DNA from: Vitrella brassicaformis
Taxonomy: Eukaryota > Sar > Vitrellaceae
DNA: 64,000 nt
Direction: 5' to 3'
NCBI GenBank assembly: GCA_001179505.1
Contig: CDMY01000802.1
Coordinates: forward strand, 71,662 to 135,661
In this document: in pieces, positions 22,399-35,307 of the stretch
Position numbering within the stretch: position 1 is the first letter of the stretch
Layout of the letters: the number at the start of each line of letters is the position of its first letter
Notes under the pieces: generated by a model
Databases searched by the model: none
Seen by the model: only the letters and a program-made list of their open reading frames with translations
Told to the model about the DNA's origin: nothing
Position numbers and translations under genes: made by a program

Positions 22399-23476
22399 TG
22401 GATTCATTCATGACCTGGCGTGTATTGCGGTCTCTAGCCGACATCCGCGGCTGCTTTCAAGCTATGTGTTTGTGGGTGTTGAAGGGGTCGCCGACGTGCA
22501 ACACAAGGGGCAGTCACTAAGTGAGATGTCTGTATGTATGTATGTGTTTCTCTACTGCCCCTTTTCATATCCTATCGCACGATGTGAGTGGCCGTCTTTC
22601 TCACTGTCTCTCTTTCTCTCTTCTGGTAAAGTGGCAAAGTGCCACCAGAGGTCAATCGGGCCTGCCTGACAAAGTGTGTGATATGTGTGGCCTGCCTGCC
22701 TGCGTGCGACAATGCTCACGTGTGTGTCTGCCATAATGTGTTGGCAGACATGTCCGTCTGTCTGACTGTCTGTCTGTCTGTCTGTGTCTCTTGTCGCTCC
22801 CTTTTTCCTCATCCTTTCTACCTCTGGTGTCAGCTGAGTATTGTCAATCGAGCCTCGCAGACAGACGTAGGTTGTTGTAGGTCAATCGATCCTGCCTACG
22901 TTCGTTTTTTGCCTGCTTCAGTATATTGACTGGCAGAAAACTTCAGTATATTGACAGTGACGTATTGAAGTTTGAGTGGTTGACTGACAGCTACAAAGGG
23001 TCCCACTCATGAATGCATACACCCATTGAGGCGTCCGTCCATCCACACGTACTGGCAGTCTCACGACTAAACGAAGGAACGTGCATGTTTTCCATTTGTT
23101 CCCGGTCTGACAAGCCAAACAAGGCACTCGGTCGATTAAACCCGACTGACGCCATTTATTCGCTCAATCCATCAGCCATGACAGCAAAAAGCCTGTCGAG
23201 GCGCACACACTCTCATTCACCCACCAGATCGGCTCGAAGGAGACACATACATGCCAAGCAGACAGACAGACAGGCAGGCAGACAGGCAGACAGAGAGACA
23301 GACAGGCCGTTTCTGTCACAGGGACAACAGGCGGGCCCGATTGACCGCCACTAACTCCCACAACGTGCACACAAAACGGCCTCACGAGAGAGAGAAAAAA
23401 AGCGATTCGCATCATGCGATAGCAGGAAAGAACGAGTGGTCAGCAGACGCGCAAAAGACATCCGCCTCACTCATGA
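22399..23476. repeat. Mosaic repeat block with R copy 2 and module T
   Basis: This contains a degraded inverted R end near 22560-22670 (TATCGCACGATGTGAG), a (TCTG)n run near 22754-22786, module T (22879-23061), and R copy 2 (23098-23430). No coding gene was seen. A short duplicated TTCAGTATATTGAC occurs at 22918 and 22943. Confidence 0.6.
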
Positions 23477-24315
23477 CTACTGCACTACATGCAACACCTC
23501 TACATACCCACCGAGATACACACTGCCAGTAAGCTCCTCTCTGACCCTCGTATAGCCCTCAGGCACATACTCGCTGTCGCTGACCTGAAAGCAGCTGCGG
23601 ATGTCGGAAGAAGGCCCTCGTGGATAATTACCCCAGCCCAACCACAGAGCCCCACCGATAAGCACATTTGCGGACTCATCCGCATTCCCCTCCCTCCCCG
23701 CCACAGCCACATACTGCTCCTCTCGTGGGATCTCGATCTTGATCGGTCCACCAAAAGCGTCGGCCAGTGAGAACCACCACACATCAGACTCGTACTCGCG
23801 GCTGTCGAACGGATCGTCGGGCAGCCGAAGACCCTTGCTGATATAGACGCCGAAGTCGTGTGGACCGTTCCTGACCACAAACACGATAGGCTTCGCGTCG
23901 CCCACTCGGTCCAGCAGGTCGCCGTAGGTGGTGCCGTGCACAGACGTCCTACACACACACACACACACACACACAGACATGCACACAGACAGAGAGCCAT
24001 CTGCCAGCTGTTCGTGTCAGGGCATGAGATGTGTGTCTACCGGTAGAGTGAGGTGAGTTGTGTGGTGTCATTGCCCCCCAGCAAATCCAGCAGCCCCTCA
24101 TACTCTGACGCAGACAGCGACGTGTCGTCAGGCGGGGAGGCCTCCTGCACACGACGCAAATGCACCTGAGCACGAGCCATGCACACCGGAGCATCAAAAG
24201 AATGAATATGAGTGAATGGGATGGTGTGCGTGTGTGTGTCTACCTGTTGTGCCTTGACAGCCGTCCATGCCACAGAGCAGAGAATCAGCAGGACACCCAC
24301 GGCACGGGCCGCCAT
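23477..24315 (-). CDS. TLDc-5: secreted TLDc-domain protein
   Basis: Three exons match the family plan. Exon 1 from 24315 is a strong signal peptide (MAARAVGVLLILCSVAWTAV then KAQQ). Exon 2 is VHLRRVQEASPPDDTSLSAS, ending NDTTQLTSLYR. Exon 3, about 23948-23477, has TSVHGTTYGDLLDRVGDAKP, HDFGVYISKGLRLPDDP, WWFSLADAFGGPIKIEIP, and ends GGYVEVLHVVQ. The end lacks the FMADEI residues that precede EVL elsewhere (a short deletion). R copy 2 follows its 3' end. It is divergent from the TMBIM gene. Confidence 0.85.
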
Positions 24316-25198
24316 GAAGGACTGATTCAGAACGGGAGACGGGAGGATCAGAGTCTTCTTATCTTCTTCAGACAGACAAACGAGAGGAGAATTTCTTTCC
24401 CTCAATCGTAGATCCCACCAGCCTTATAAGCCGCCTGCCCTCCAATTGTTAACGGATTCACAGATGCCCTACCCAAGCTCTTCGACGGTTTTTGAATGAG
24501 TTTTGATCCCTCGAGGACTCACACGAGCTGCCGGCGGTGCATACAGACCCAACCCACTTGTATGCAGGCCTTGCGGTGGTCTTTCGGCGTGCGATCGATT
24601 ATACGTATCTGTATCTCTCCTCGCTCCCTCGCTCTTTGGGAGAGCTGGTGAGTGATAGATACCTGACGCGCGACTGACGCGACGCTCGTACGCTGATCGC
24701 CTTGTTTGTGATTGCCCCGTGACAGCGAGGATAGAGACGGTATGGGCGGTAGGGGGGACGACGGCCGTGTGGGCACCGTTGGAGAAAGCGAATGCGTGTG
24801 TGGTGTAGATGTGGTCCTTGTGGCACAAGAGAAGGAGAGACGACGCTTGTGGACGCGAGAGGAGGTGGGTGTGCTTGTGTGCGTTGGTTGCCGGTGTGTA
24901 CGGGGACGTGCTGGTCGGTCCGGGGTGTGTCTGTAGTCCTTCACTCCTTCACAGTGTGCTTGTGCTCCTCCCTCCCTCTCTCTCTGTGTGTGCAGGCCGG
25001 CGGATGATCTGTGTACAGATGAGCGGACACACACGCATCAAGAGTGAGTGAGAAAGCAAAGCACATCATTCCCTCTCTCGAGCAGACACGTGCATCTGTC
25101 TGTCTGTCTGTGTTTGTATCTATCTGCCTCTGTGCGTGTGTGTGCTTAGTTACTGTGCGGCCCTCTCGAGAATCCAAGACACAAAGTTGCCCTCTCGG

Positions 25199-27973
25199 AT
25201 GGAGGACAGCAAGGGTACGTACGTTCGCTGCCACAGCCACACACACACGCACAGTCACATTCGCATTTGTGTTTCTGTGTGTGTCGTGTATGTGTGCAGA
25301 TGTGGTAGAGGCGTCCCCCACGCAGTTTATCAGTGTGAGTCGCGAGAGCCTCAACACATCCATGGTGACTATACAGTGCGACACCGACTCGCCAATCAGC
25401 ACACAGGTGAGTTGAGTGAGTGCGGGCCCAGACACCCACACACCAACCGTACAGTCAGTACACCTGTGTGTGCGAATGAATGAATGTCCTCACTCATTCT
25501 TCGTCTGTCTGCACATGTCATGTAGGCCCATCCTGACCCCTCCTGCCCCCCTGCGCTTGCTCACACCCACGAGCAGCAGCAGCAGCAGCCCAAGATATCA
25601 CAGGACAAATACGCTGTGGTACATACACACACACACACACACACGCACACGCACATCCATATTGGTTCAAATTTGGTGTATGTGTGTGTGTGTGTGTAGA
25701 ATTTGGCTCAGTTCAATCATTTTGTGTCGACCCACCCCGTCCCGAAGCAGCAGCAGATAGGCCCCAACACGCGGCTGGCGGGGGGCAGCAGGATGAAGAT
25801 GCTCACACACCACCAACAGCACTACACCCAACAGCCGCCGCCCCTCAGACAACACGGTGAGGGAGTGAACACCTGATGCGATGCTTCAAAGTGCATTCGT
25901 GGTGATGGATCGTTGTGTCTCTGTGTGTGGGTGTGTGCAGATGTGTCGCCGGTGGCGGCACGGCAAGCCGTTTCCCCGCTCCCCCCCGCACCAGCAGCAC
26001 CACCTCTCAAGGAGAACAGAGTGCAGGTACACACACTACCAACACACACACACACACACACAGGAGGGTGCATTCATCGCCGTGTGTATGGTGCCATGTC
26101 TTGAATGTTCCTACAGCCGCCTGCCTCACCGCCCCAAGAGCCTGCCCCTGCTGTGAGTGTGCCTGTGTCGTCAGTGCGGCAACAATCGGACGGCAGCCGG
26201 AGGGAGACCCACGGACACACTGACGCATCGGTGTCCGCACCGACACGCAAGCATGGCCACAGCCGTGATGGCAGCAGCGGCAGCGGCAGCAGGCACAACC
26301 ACAACGGTCGCCACCACAGCAGCCAGCGGAAGGCTCCCCCGACAATCACTGTGACCAAGCCGCCCGACGACCTGCGGATCTCCATGCCGCCATTGCACAT
26401 GAATGGCGACACTAAGGGTGTCCATAAGGGCGGCGGGGGTGGGGGCGATATAGATTTAGAGAGCGGTGTCGAGGTCATGACCACCAAGACAATGCCCAAA
26501 GACATCAAAAGAGGTAGGAGGAGGCATGTCCGTCCATCCATCCAGCCAGCCATCCATCCATGTGATCTCTCTCTCTCTCTCTCTCTGTATCTCGCTGTGC
26601 GTGCGTCGACGTCAGCCTTTTCGCTCAAGGTTTACACGATCATCTTTGTGCAGCTGGTGGTCACCGTCGGCATCGCCAGCGTATTCAGCATCGGTACCCA
26701 TTTACACAATTAAGACACACAGAAGACGGCTGCACGTCTGTCTGTGTGCTCTGTGTGCTCCCTTTGTGTGTGTGTGCTCGCTTCAGATCCGCGTGCGTCG
26801 GCCTTTGCGAAAAGCAGCAAGTGGTTCCTCATCGGAATTGCCGTCTTCTGGTACCTACGCAGGCAGAGAGGCACTCCTTCCCACACATCCTTCACACGCA
26901 CGTGTGCATGCCATTGACGTGTGCTGTGCATTCAGGTTGGCGTCTCTGTGTTCGATGGCCTTTTTTGCCGACTGTGTGCGCCTCTTCCCTCAAAACTTTA
27001 TCCTGCTCGCCATATTCACTGCATGCGAAGGTAGGTACAGACACACAGTGACACCAACTGGCGCATCCCACCAACATACAAGCGCGCAGAGGACCTAAGT
27101 GTGTGTGTGTGTGTGTGTCTGTGTGTGTGTGTAGGAGTGATATTGGGTCTTGCCTGTGCCCAGCTCTCGTCGACCATACTGCTGGTATGCTCACATTGTG
27201 TGCTCACACATCCATTCGTGTGCTGCCATTGTGCGTTTGTTTGTGTGTGTGTGTGTGTGTGTGTGTGCAGCTGGCCTTCTCGGGCACGGCGAGTGTGGTC
27301 TTGGTCATGACACTGAGCGCCTGTCTTGTCAGAAGCAAAGAAGTCGGCACCAGGGTATGTATGTAATCACGCGCACGCCTTGTTTGTTGTCTGCTGTGTG
27401 TGTGGACTCACTCGGCAATGTGTGTGTGTGTGTGTGTGCAGTTATCTCTGATACTGGCGCTCGCGACCATAGTCGTGTTCTTCGTGTTGACCTTCACTCT
27501 GCTGGGGCAGAAGATCCGCATGGAAACTGTATGGGGTACGTCCGTCACGCGCACAGACGCGCGCACACATCCACAGGCAGCAACTCATGGGATGGATGGA
27601 TGGATGGATGTGTGTGTGTTCAGGGTGTCTGTTGGCCTTGTTGTTTTCGGGGTTTATTGTGTACGACACGCAGGCCATCGTGGGGGGCGGACACAGCAGG
27701 TAGGTATAGTTGACACACACACACACACACACACATATTTCCAGACGCACACCCACGACGAATGTGGTTGGTGCTCTCGTTCAGGTTTGTGTTCACACCG
27801 GATGATTATGTGTTTGCGGCCTTCTGTCTCTACTACGACATCGTCACGTAAGCGAAACGGCCCTCCCACCCACACATACATCCGCCCACTGTGTGTCGGT
27901 TCATGTGTTTGTGTGCAGGCTGTTTCTGGTGCTGCTGTGTATTTTGGGCAGCTATGCCAGACAGGCCGTGTGA
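25199..27973 (+). CDS. TMBIM / Bax-inhibitor-1 (lifeguard) family membrane protein
   Basis: A predicted seven-helix calcium-leak or cell-death-regulating membrane protein of ER, Golgi or similar membranes. The N-terminal half is long and disordered: Gln, Pro and His/Ser-rich exons (KQQQIGPNTRLAGGSRMKML; SPLPPAPAAPPLKENRVQ). The membrane half begins FSLKVYTIIFVQLVVTVGIA and continues SKWFLIGIAVFWLASLCSMA, LLAIFTACEGVILGLACAQL, LIFATIVV-like segments, and LLALLFSGFIVYDTQAIVGG. It closes with the family signature DDYVFAAFCLYYDIV, then LFLVLLCILGSYARQAV and stop at 27971-27973. Most introns are CA/TG-rich and short. The start MEDSKDVVEASP at 25199 is chosen because it follows an acceptor and keeps phase; a start at 25019 is possible. 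Confidence 0.82.
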
Positions 27974-29967
27974 CATAGGATGGAGGGAGGGATGGAGGGA
28001 TGGGTGCGTGCATGGCAGCGCCATTGCGCGACCAACGCGATCGATGCATTATGCATTATCAGTCCACTGTGTCGGTCGGGCAGTGAGTACACACACACAC
28101 ACACATATACACACACGTGTACATATGCACCCGCCCGCCTACCTATATGTATACATATATAATAAACCGCATTGCGGAGGGGGAGAGGGAGGGGGGGAAG
28201 GAAGCTCGTTCGTTTCTTTGTTGCCTGGCTGTCCGAGACGGCTGGAGAGAGGGGGCGAGCCGCGGTTGGACATCACAATAGCACGCAGTCGACGCTAAGA
28301 AAGAGGGGATGAGAGGATTTGTGAGTATACGTCTACGTCTATCTGTATGTCTGTCTGTCTGTATGTATGTGCATGCACTGCATTTGTGCGCGCGGGGAAG
28401 GAAGATGGAGAGAGGGAGGGATGGCCGTGGGCGGTGCGCTGATGCGTGCATTCATTATTCCTGTGGGGGAGGGGGGCGGGTACATGAGGAATGGGCCAGA
28501 CCACATGGGGGTTGAGCGAGTGAGAGCTCTTTGGTCATTTCCGTGTATCTTTTTGTGGGCGGTGTGCACGTCTGACGCCCACTTACACACACACATACAC
28601 ACACACACTCATTCCTGTCCGTCTGTCTGCCTGTCTGTCTGTCTCGGTCATAACCTTCTTTGCTCCCCGGCTGTCTCTTCTCCGCTTGCTTGTCTGTCTG
28701 TCTGGTGTGAGTCATGTGCCGTTCGTCTGTTCGCCTGTTCGCCGTCTGTCTGTCAGTCAGCCATGTTTCCATCGCTTTTGCTCTTTCCGTTCCCCACCTC
28801 TCTGTCGACCGTCGGCCTGTTCGTCTGTTCGTCTGTCTGTCAGTGGTGTCCTGCCGGGTTTTTCCAGCACACACACACGCACTCTCTGTGGGGGGCGGGC
28901 CTCTTTGCGTGGTGTGGTGTATGGGCGTCGTACGTGGACACCCAGCCAGCCAGCCAGCCATGTGGGTGGCTGGCTGGTGCGTGGATGTCACTCATGCTCA
29001 TCGATCTGTCTTGCTCATTTAAGCTTCTTGAGTGGATGGGTCGGTCGGCAAATTGACTTACGTACGTAATGGCTGGGTGGCTAGCTAGCTAGACACGGAG
29101 AGGGAGGGAGGACTTACTTATATCTATCTCGGCACATTCTATGCATGTGTCACTGACGCATGCGGCATGCGCCCACTGAGTGTACAGGTGGCGTCCCCTT
29201 CTATCTATCTCGCTCTCCCCTCCCTCCCCTTGGTGTGCGTGTGCGGCTGCGATGGAGTGGATGGATGGAAAGGTGAGTGAGGTGCCTTGTGGTCCGTGTG
29301 GGCGGTGGCGATTGATTGGATTGTACATACTGCAAAGCATTAGTATGTCTGTCTGTCTGTCTGTGTGGGTGCGTGGCCGTGTGCGCTGTCTCTCTCTCCG
29401 TGTGCCCGCCTCTCTCTGGTTTGCCCTTCATTGATTCCTTCATGGTGTAATGATGATTATCTATCGTCATGTGTGTATCTGTCAGTCTATCTATGAGTCA
29501 TTTTTCGGTCACGCGTTTCAACACGAATCAAGTGACTCACCCACTGACTCACTCATCTATCTGCCCACCCCCCTGTCCACCCACAGCCACTCAGCTGCCC
29601 CTCCCTCCCTCCCTGCCTCCCCTCTCTCTCCACGCCACACAGAGGTGTGTGTATCTATCTGCGTATGTATCGTCCATCCGTCCATCCATCTGCGTGTCTA
29701 TCTGAGTGCATAAATTCGCTCAATTGAGGACACTCACACACGCGGAGAGATCAATGACACACGTGTGTATTCAAGTGTACTGTGTTGTGTGTGACAGACA
29801 GACACTGCGTGCCCGTGCGTATTTGTGACCCATCCCATCAAGGAACGCTTGGCCGTCAGTCAACCATATCACATGTGTCTCACCACCAGCACCCCAGTTG
29901 GTACCATCACGGCAGCACATCACGTCACATCCACCGACGACAATTGCAAGGGCAGTGATCCATCCAT
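27974..29967. other. Two-kilobase gene desert
   Basis: The sequence is dominated by tgtctgtctg, ctctctc and gagggag tracts, with a small inverted repeat (CCAGCCAGCCA...TGGCTGGCTGG, 28943-28980). No open frame with protein-like composition was found. The last part, from about 29815, is similar to 32650-32780, the 3' flank of paralogue B. Confidence 0.55.
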
Positions 29968-32440
29968 TCATCTGGCTCGGCTAACCGGAATCAGCCGTGT
30001 CACCGGGCTCACAGGAGTGACCGGGCTGCTCTCACCAGAACCTGTGACACCGGGCTGATGCCATTGGTCCGGGCTGACGCGACGCAGTCGCTTCCGTCTC
30101 GACTCCCACCCTGGACGAACAAAATACAAGCATGATTAAGAAAGCACTCCTCAGCTCCGTTGTTGTACCTCCGGTGAAAGTGTAACGGCCCCATTTCCAA
30201 TCTCCCAGCCACTCTGAGGAAAGAGCGATGGGAACCGTAGGAGGAGACGGTTGAGACACACATGTGTGTTGATTTACCGGAAAGACAAAACCCCAGAACA
30301 AGGTACGACACAGCGTAGAAGCCGATGAAATCGTAGCGCCGGATGTAAGGCGGATGGCAGAATGTCCCAGCGATCAGAGCGCCCACTGCAGCAGGCCGAG
30401 ACACACAACACACTAGTACACAACAGCAGCAATCGATCGCACGTACCGATGTACACATATCCATCAACAAAGAGATGTCGCCGCTGCTCCCAGGAGCTGC
30501 GCAACGTCTCGATGATGGAGCGAAGCATCGCGTGCTCGTCTTGTGAAAGGCACTTAGGGCAGTCGATCGACTCATTAACAAATCTGCACACCTCAACCAT
30601 CCACCCAAACATTCGTGTCTCCCGTCCACCATCGTATAAGCAAGCCGACCTGTCAGTGATTCGACCGTAAGCCTGCACAAAGCCTTCTGTCCCACAACTG
30701 GCGATGACTTTATTGCAAGCTTCCTCGAATTTTACACACAAAAGGTCCCACTTCCGGGTCACTTCCGCAAAGCAATAAACCACATGGTCGCGCTTCAACA
30801 GCAGCACTTGCTGTGTGTCGCCCAGGTCATCCTGAGATGACATATATGAGCATCTTCTCACTCCCCCTTGTAGGGTAGGCCCGCTGTTCAGTGTTCGTTT
30901 CTTCTTTGATGCGGCCGACCAGATTGAGAACGAAATTGAAGGCCAAACTATTAAGAATCACATCTTGGGGGTTCAGCTCGAGCCACAAGATCAAAGGCAA
31001 AACGATGCATAGCAGAACCCATGTAAGCGTCCAGTTTGTCCGAATGCCTGCATGCACACGTGCAAGCAAAAGATGTACGCAGCAAAGCAAACTTGCATGG
31101 CTCACCTTTCTTGAATATGCGCCACCTAATGTTCTTCGCCTCTTTTGCCTTCTCCGTCTTCTCTTTGCGCAGAGGGGCTCTAACGAATTGAATGCTGTTG
31201 GTTGGCGAGTACTCGGTTTGCCCAGGATAGAGCCAGCGATTGAGTGGATCCAGGAACTGCCCGCAGATCTCCCAGTAGTAAACCTGCCGCATCATACTCT
31301 GTGCCAAAGGGAAACCGCAGTTGAGTCGGTAGCCTTTGTTGTTGGTTGGTTTATGGTGTCTCTTCCTGTGAAGTTGTATACCATTATGGCGTTGTTGAAG
31401 TTGCTGAGGAATAAGAGCACCGACAGTAGTCGCGCGAAGACTATCAGAGGTATGTGCGCTTTGACGGTGTATGAGAATGGAAGAGTCAAGGGGACGCCTT
31501 CCTCAGTCTTCTCCCAAAGGTCATCAAAAAGCGCAGCTGCCGACCGATGTCACAGATATGAACACACAACAACCGCCATGCCGACGGATAGATAGATGAG
31601 TCGCCGTTCTTGCCTACTTACTGAAGAACAAGATGATCGGCGCAGTCCATTGGACGAGGCTGATGATCCAGTCGAGGATCCAGTAATGAAAGGGGTGCTC
31701 TCTGAAGACACGTCTCAGAGAGACAGGGCGCTGCGAGGCGTGCGACAGACGGCGGCCCTGAGCAAGGGCCATGGCACCGATGGGAGGCGCAAGTGCCACT
31801 GCACACACACACAGGTGCGACAACGCCTAACAACATATATGCATCAGCTCTTACAGCAGCAGTTCGTTTCATGAGAGACCGACAGACTCTGCCTGCCGTT
31901 GCGCTATGAGTTAACGTATGTCATCATCAGCTCTTACAGTATGTGTAGATGTCCTGGTGAGATAACAAGGCGTCCCGGACGTACCCCAGCTCATGCAGGT
32001 ACCGCCCCTTCTCGTCGGCGACCGATGAGGGCTCCTCGTCCGTTTCGTCCTGCTCATCATGATCATTTGGCGGCTGCACAGTGACGTGACGGATCCCTGG
32101 CTGCATAGTGACATCGTTGGTGCTTTGTTGGTCCCCTTCCAATGCTTCTGGTGCATCTGCCGTGCCCTGCAACACGAGAAATGAGCTCGAGGTTCAGCGC
32201 CGAGCGGGAGGGAGAAGAACGTCGCCTTACCGGAAGGATGTGGTCATTCGCGTATTCATCAGGGGGGTTCATCGTCGTTTGCATCCCTTGCAAGCAACCC
32301 TTAGATGTCTGGATCTCGAGCGAGACGCGCACGGATTGGGGGCTGGCCCCCACGGCATTCGCTCTGTCGTCGCAAAAATCGCATGGCCATTCACGTGAAT
32401 GGACTGCCTTTGACTGCCCATCGGCAAAGGCAGCCGACAT
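29968..32440 (-). CDS. Alveolate-type multipass membrane protein, paralogue A
   Basis: Function unknown. Exons run from about 32440 to a stop at 29968 and parallel those of gene B. Landmarks are EKGRYLHELGYVRDALLSHQ followed by DIYTY, PPIGAMALAQGRRLSHASQR, and a helix WILDWIISLVQWTAPIILFF. Next are MRQVYYWEICGQFLDPLNRW, WLELNPQDVILNSLAFNFVL, a cytosolic helical region (CVKFEEACNKVIASCGTEGF), SQDEHAMLRSIIETLRSSW, and C-terminal helices near YDFIGFYAVSYLVLGFCLSG. The DVILNSLAFNF element resembles stretches common in alveolate multipass proteins, by my recollection. The N-terminus is less certain than in B, because exon 1 here overlaps the relic of the kinase exon on the other strand. The last exon ends in a low-complexity Ser/Pro/Val tail. 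Confidence 0.68.
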
Positions 32441-32455
32441 CGCTTCGAGAGGGAC
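32410..32455 (+). pseudogene. Relic of CDPK first coding exon
   Basis: In frame, the plus strand reads DCPSAKAADIASRG, matching the start of the kinase at 35449 (MGCISAKAADIAKK). Twenty-one consecutive bases are identical, from ATCGG to GACAT. The ATG and the myristoylated Gly are lost. It sits at the same position relative to paralogue A as the real exon does to paralogue B. Confidence 0.75.
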
Positions 32456-32575
32456 GGGTGCTGTCTGTCTGTCGGTTGGTCGGTCTGTCTGTCTGTATGT
32501 CCGTCTGTCTGTCTGTCTGTCCGTCTGTCCGTCTGTCAGTCTGTCTGCCTTTCTGTCTGTCAGGCACTGCATGAA
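32456..32575. repeat. (TCTG)n tetranucleotide run
   Basis: An imperfect TCTG/TCCG run follows the CDPK-exon relic, between the two tandem duplication units. Confidence 0.8.
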
Positions 32576-32998
32576 CTCGCTCAAGGACACACACGGAAAG
32601 ACACATCACGTGCACGTGTGTACATATCTTCAAATGTATCGCGTGTGTGCCTATTTATGACGCCCTCAACAAACGCTTGGCCGTCAACCCATGGATATGT
32701 CTCTCAACAGCAATTCACATCCAGATGTCTCACTGACATACTCGACGCACCGACACAACATCACAGCTTCCCGTCGCTCTCATGGCAGTCATCGTAATAC
32801 GCCATTCCTATCTCACATGGACACCGATTCCTGGCAACAGCCCGTTTTTTGGCGCCCTTTTGCCATGCCGTCATTTGGCTTGGGCAAGCGGGGTGAGCTG
32901 GGTTCCTGGACCGGCCGGACTTATTGGGCTACTGCCTCCTGATTCCACACTCGAGTCGGTGCGTCTCAGCCGCCAAAAGAGGTCGCTGGCTCGCCATC

Positions 32999-35307
32999 CT
33001 AAGAAACAAATGGACAGACGATCGATGCAGTCAGTGTATGAGCACACATACAACACGCAGCTTGTCCGTTCACACTTTCGATACAAGGGCTCCATCGCCA
33101 TCCCCCAAGCCACTCTGAGAGTAGCCGCATTCGTGCATGGTAGGCACCGAAACATTAATGTGCGCTCATGGCTTACTGGAAAGAAGAAGGGCCAACGCCA
33201 CGTACAGGACGATGCAGCAGCCGATAAAGTGGGAGCGCATGAAGTACGGCGGATAGCAGAACGTTAGGGTAATGAGAATGGCCACTGCAGAGGCGATACA
33301 TCACCCGAGAGACACAAGAGCGCCTTGTCAGATGAGAGTCTATCTACCTGCGTATACGAATCTATCGATAAACGCATTTTGTCGGTGCTTCCAGGAGCTG
33401 CGTAGAATGTAGACGATAGAACACAGCATCGCATGCTCGTCTCGAGAGAGACTTTTGGGGCAGTCGCTCGACAGCGGACGCCTGCATATCACACACACTG
33501 GCGTCACTTTGGGTTAACATGCGTGATGCAAGCCGCCAACCTGTCAGTGATTCGGCTGTAGGCCTTCACGAAACCAGCCCTCCCAGAGGTGTCGATGACT
33601 TTGTTGCAAGCCTCCTCAAACTTTGCACATAAAAGGTCAAACTTCTTCTTGACCTCTGCAAAGCAGAAGTCGACATGCTCTTTCTCGAAGAGTAGGACTT
33701 GTTGTGTCAACCCCAAATCATCCTGAAAGACACAAATCACGTGTCTCTATTCCCGGGGCACATTGTTCGTTCCTCATCCGACAGCCCACCAGATTCAGAA
33801 TGAAATTGAAGGCCAGTGAGTTGAGAATCACATCTTGAGGGTCTTCTTCAAGCCATAAGATCAGAGGCAGAGCAACGCATGTCAGAGACCATGTCAACAT
33901 CCAGTTCAGAAAGACACCTGCACGTGTTCGGATACAACGAAAGTGCTCTTCGGGAATCGTGGGGCGCTTCGGTGTCTCTCACCATCTTTCAGTATCCGCC
34001 ATCTGAAATTTGCTCTTTTTGACCTTCCGGGATCCGAATCGGCGAGATGACAAGACTCAAGGATGGACCTCATTGTGTTTTTCCCTGTTTGCAGAGGCTC
34101 GATAATGAAGGTGACGCCGTCGGTCGATGAGTACTCTGTCTGGCCTGGACAGAGCCAGCGATTGACCGGATCCAGAAACTTCTTGCAGATCTCTCGATAA
34201 TAGACCTGCCGCATTACGTCCTGCGAGACAAAGGAAAGGTTCAGTGCATGTGAGCTTTTGTCCTTCGCACGACATCTCCAACACCATGATTGCATTGTTG
34301 AAGTTGATGAGAAATAAAAGCCCCGAGAGAAGTCGCGTGAGAGCTATCAGAGGAATGTAAGTGTTGACCGTGTACGAAAAGGGAAGAGTGAAAGTGTCGC
34401 CCCCCTCAAACTTCTCCCAGCCGCCATAAGTCGCATCTGTAACAAGAAATCACGCCACAAGTGCTGCACATGAGAAGTGTTCCTGGTACTCACAGAATAG
34501 GAGGCCGAACGGTGTGATTATCTGCGTCAAACTGATAATCCAATAAAGGATCCAGTAGTGCCGAGGGTGCTCTAACAGAACATGCCGAAAAAGCACAGGA
34601 CGCTGCGAAGCATGCGACAGACGGAGGTCTCGGGCGGCAGCCAGCGCACTAATAGGAGGCGCAAGTGCCACTGCAAGCAGCAAAGAGACCGATCGTTTGA
34701 GCGTATAATATGTATGCATCAGCCTACGGTATGTATAGATGTCCTGACGAGAGATCAGCGCGTCCCGCACGAATCCCATCTCAGCCACGTAGCGCTCTTT
34801 CTCGTGAACAACCGACGGTAGGGTCTCTTCTGAGCGCCAAGTCTCGTGCTGGAATCCGACGCGATGGGGATTTGGCTGCACAGTGACGTCATTGGCGTCA
34901 TTTTGTTCGCCTGCGCCCTGCATGTATTGCGAAAGAGAAAGCGGTGTGCACCGAGGGTGAAAGACTTCCATCTCTTATAATCTCTGACCGCTTCGCCTTC
35001 TTCTTGCTCCACAGTCACGTGGTTGACGTCTTCTTGCCTTTCTCTTTCTGCTGCACCAGTCGCGCCCTGCAACAACGAGTGAGAACACTGAGAAAAGAAT
35101 TTCGAATCCGCGGAAGGCACGCATTCTGACCGGAAGCAACTCAGCGTCAAGATACTCAACGGTACTCCTCTTCATCAGGATAGGTCTCTGAATGGCCCAA
35201 AGCGCACACGAAATCTTCAAGAAGGGACGGGGGGCCAGCCCCCAGGCCTCCGCGAGCTGAAATCCGGTGGTTTCTGGCGTGAAGAGATCAGAGCATGTGT
35301 ACACCAT
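32999..35307 (-). CDS. Alveolate-type multipass membrane protein, paralogue B
   Basis: Function unknown. The start is MVYTCSDLFTPETTGFQLAE at 35307. About ten exons join in phase: RSTVEYLDAELLP; GATGAAERERQEDVNHVTVE; an exon with VHEKERYVAEMGFVRDALIS; ALAPPISALAAARDLRLSHA with a helix WILYWIISLTQIITPFGLLF; and TLPFSYTVNTYIPLIALTRL. These are followed by DVMRQVYYREICKKFLDPVN, a helix WMLTWSLTCVALPLILWLEE followed by DPQDVILNSLAFNFILNL, and DDLGLTQQVLLFEKEHVDFC. Then come CPKSLSRDEHAMLCSIVYIL and two more helices (FIGCCIVLYVALALLL). An intron from about 34731 to 34674 may be retained in frame. It is divergent from the CDPK, with 141 bp between starts. Confidence 0.72.

Noticed and set aside
24712-25046. 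Plus-strand frames upstream of the TMBIM start as extra coding exons
   Set aside because: Joined through the visible splice sites they run into an early stop; more likely 5' UTR.
28367-29069. Long overlapping open frames on both strands in 28.3-29.1 kb
   Set aside because: They translate TCTG and CTCT simple repeats (Cys/Val/Ser-rich on one strand, Thr/Asp/Arg-rich on the other) with no domain-like segment.
32456-32575. Regularly spaced TCTG repeats as a possible CRISPR array
   Set aside because: Continuous microsatellite without unique spacers, in a eukaryotic nuclear region.
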